A stretch of DNA of 5,459 nucleotides from Pseudomonadota bacterium (GTDB lineage: Bacteria; Pseudomonadota; Alphaproteobacteria; Rhizobiales; Hyphomicrobiaceae): positions 1-5,459 of the forward strand of contig JAEZBZ010000340.1 of NCBI GenBank assembly GCA_023412745.1, written 5' to 3'. Under the pieces are notes generated by a model. It made no database searches, was not told where the DNA came from, and saw only the letters and a program-made list of their open reading frames with translations. Below are positions 5,336-5,459 of the stretch, piece by piece; the stretch's first letter is position 1, and each line of letters starts with the position of its first letter. The translations under genes were made by a program, and so were the position numbers.

Positions 5336-5459
5336 GCATCCGTCGAACGGCAGGGTGGGGTGGGGCAGCCGGCCGGTCGCATGCAACCTGTGGCGTGCGG
5401 CGCAACAATCTGCTAGAAGCCCTGCCTCGGCGCACCTCGTCCGATGTTGAGCACGTGTC
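5336..5459. other. Right-hand edge with no recognisable gene
   Basis: No start with a ribosome site, no conserved peptide and no strong hairpin was found. A TAG at 5413-5415 on the minus strand closes the dehydrogenase frame upstream. The last 45 bases could hold the end or start of a neighbouring gene, but too little is visible to say. Confidence 0.4.

Noticed and set aside
5251..5382. A 44-residue N-terminal extension of the dehydrogenase from an in-frame ATG at 5382
   Set aside because: The extension is Pro/Cys/Ser-rich and not a recognisable signal peptide. Family members start right before DLTGRVAIVTGG, and the ATG at 5250 has an AGGAG upstream.
5411..5419. TGCTAGAAG as an extended -10 of a plus-strand promoter leaving the window
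   Set aside because: There is no convincing -35 at 16-18 bases and no visible gene start downstream before the window ends.

Overview
The window looks like chromosomal DNA from an alphaproteobacterium, most likely of the Rhizobiales and possibly the Bradyrhizobium/Rhodopseudomonas group. The base composition is GC-rich, the SSB is of ordinary proteobacterial type, and a direct-repeat SOS box of the alphaproteobacterial form (GTTC-N7-GTTC) lies upstream of ssb. The genus is inferred; the box and the SSB are read directly.

Layout: a plus-strand gene of unknown function enters from the left and ends at 321. Its tail overlaps by 26 bases the tail of a minus-strand gene (296-1117) for a permuted papain-like (YiiX/YaeF-type) cysteine hydrolase. 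A non-coding gap (1118-1347) holds a promoter-like element for that gene, a cluster of GGCCAA/TTGGCC inverted repeats and a terminator-like hairpin. Next comes ssb (1348-1896, minus), encoding the single-stranded DNA-binding protein, with a good ribosome site and a leader of about 130 bases that carries the LexA/SOS box (2028-2042). A large minus-strand gene (2135-4192) encodes a membrane protein with about five transmembrane segments, three blocks of pentapeptide repeats (37 repeats by my count) and an unrecognised C-terminal region. Its upstream region holds a strong imperfect hairpin (4240-4270). A second hairpin (4438-4465) closes the last complete gene, a classical short-chain dehydrogenase/reductase (4477-5250, minus). 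The final 200 bases hold only weak promoter-like signals.

The four complete genes all lie on the minus strand, but they are separated by 128-284 bases with their own hairpins and promoter-like signals, so they look like separate transcription units rather than one operon. ssb is the only one with a clear regulatory link, to the SOS DNA damage response. The others have no evident shared pathway. No mobile element, tRNA, rRNA or CRISPR array was seen. The least ordinary items are the membrane pentapeptide protein beside SOS-type ssb, the hairpin in its leader, and the similar promoter-like element placed about 60 bases ahead of two unrelated genes.
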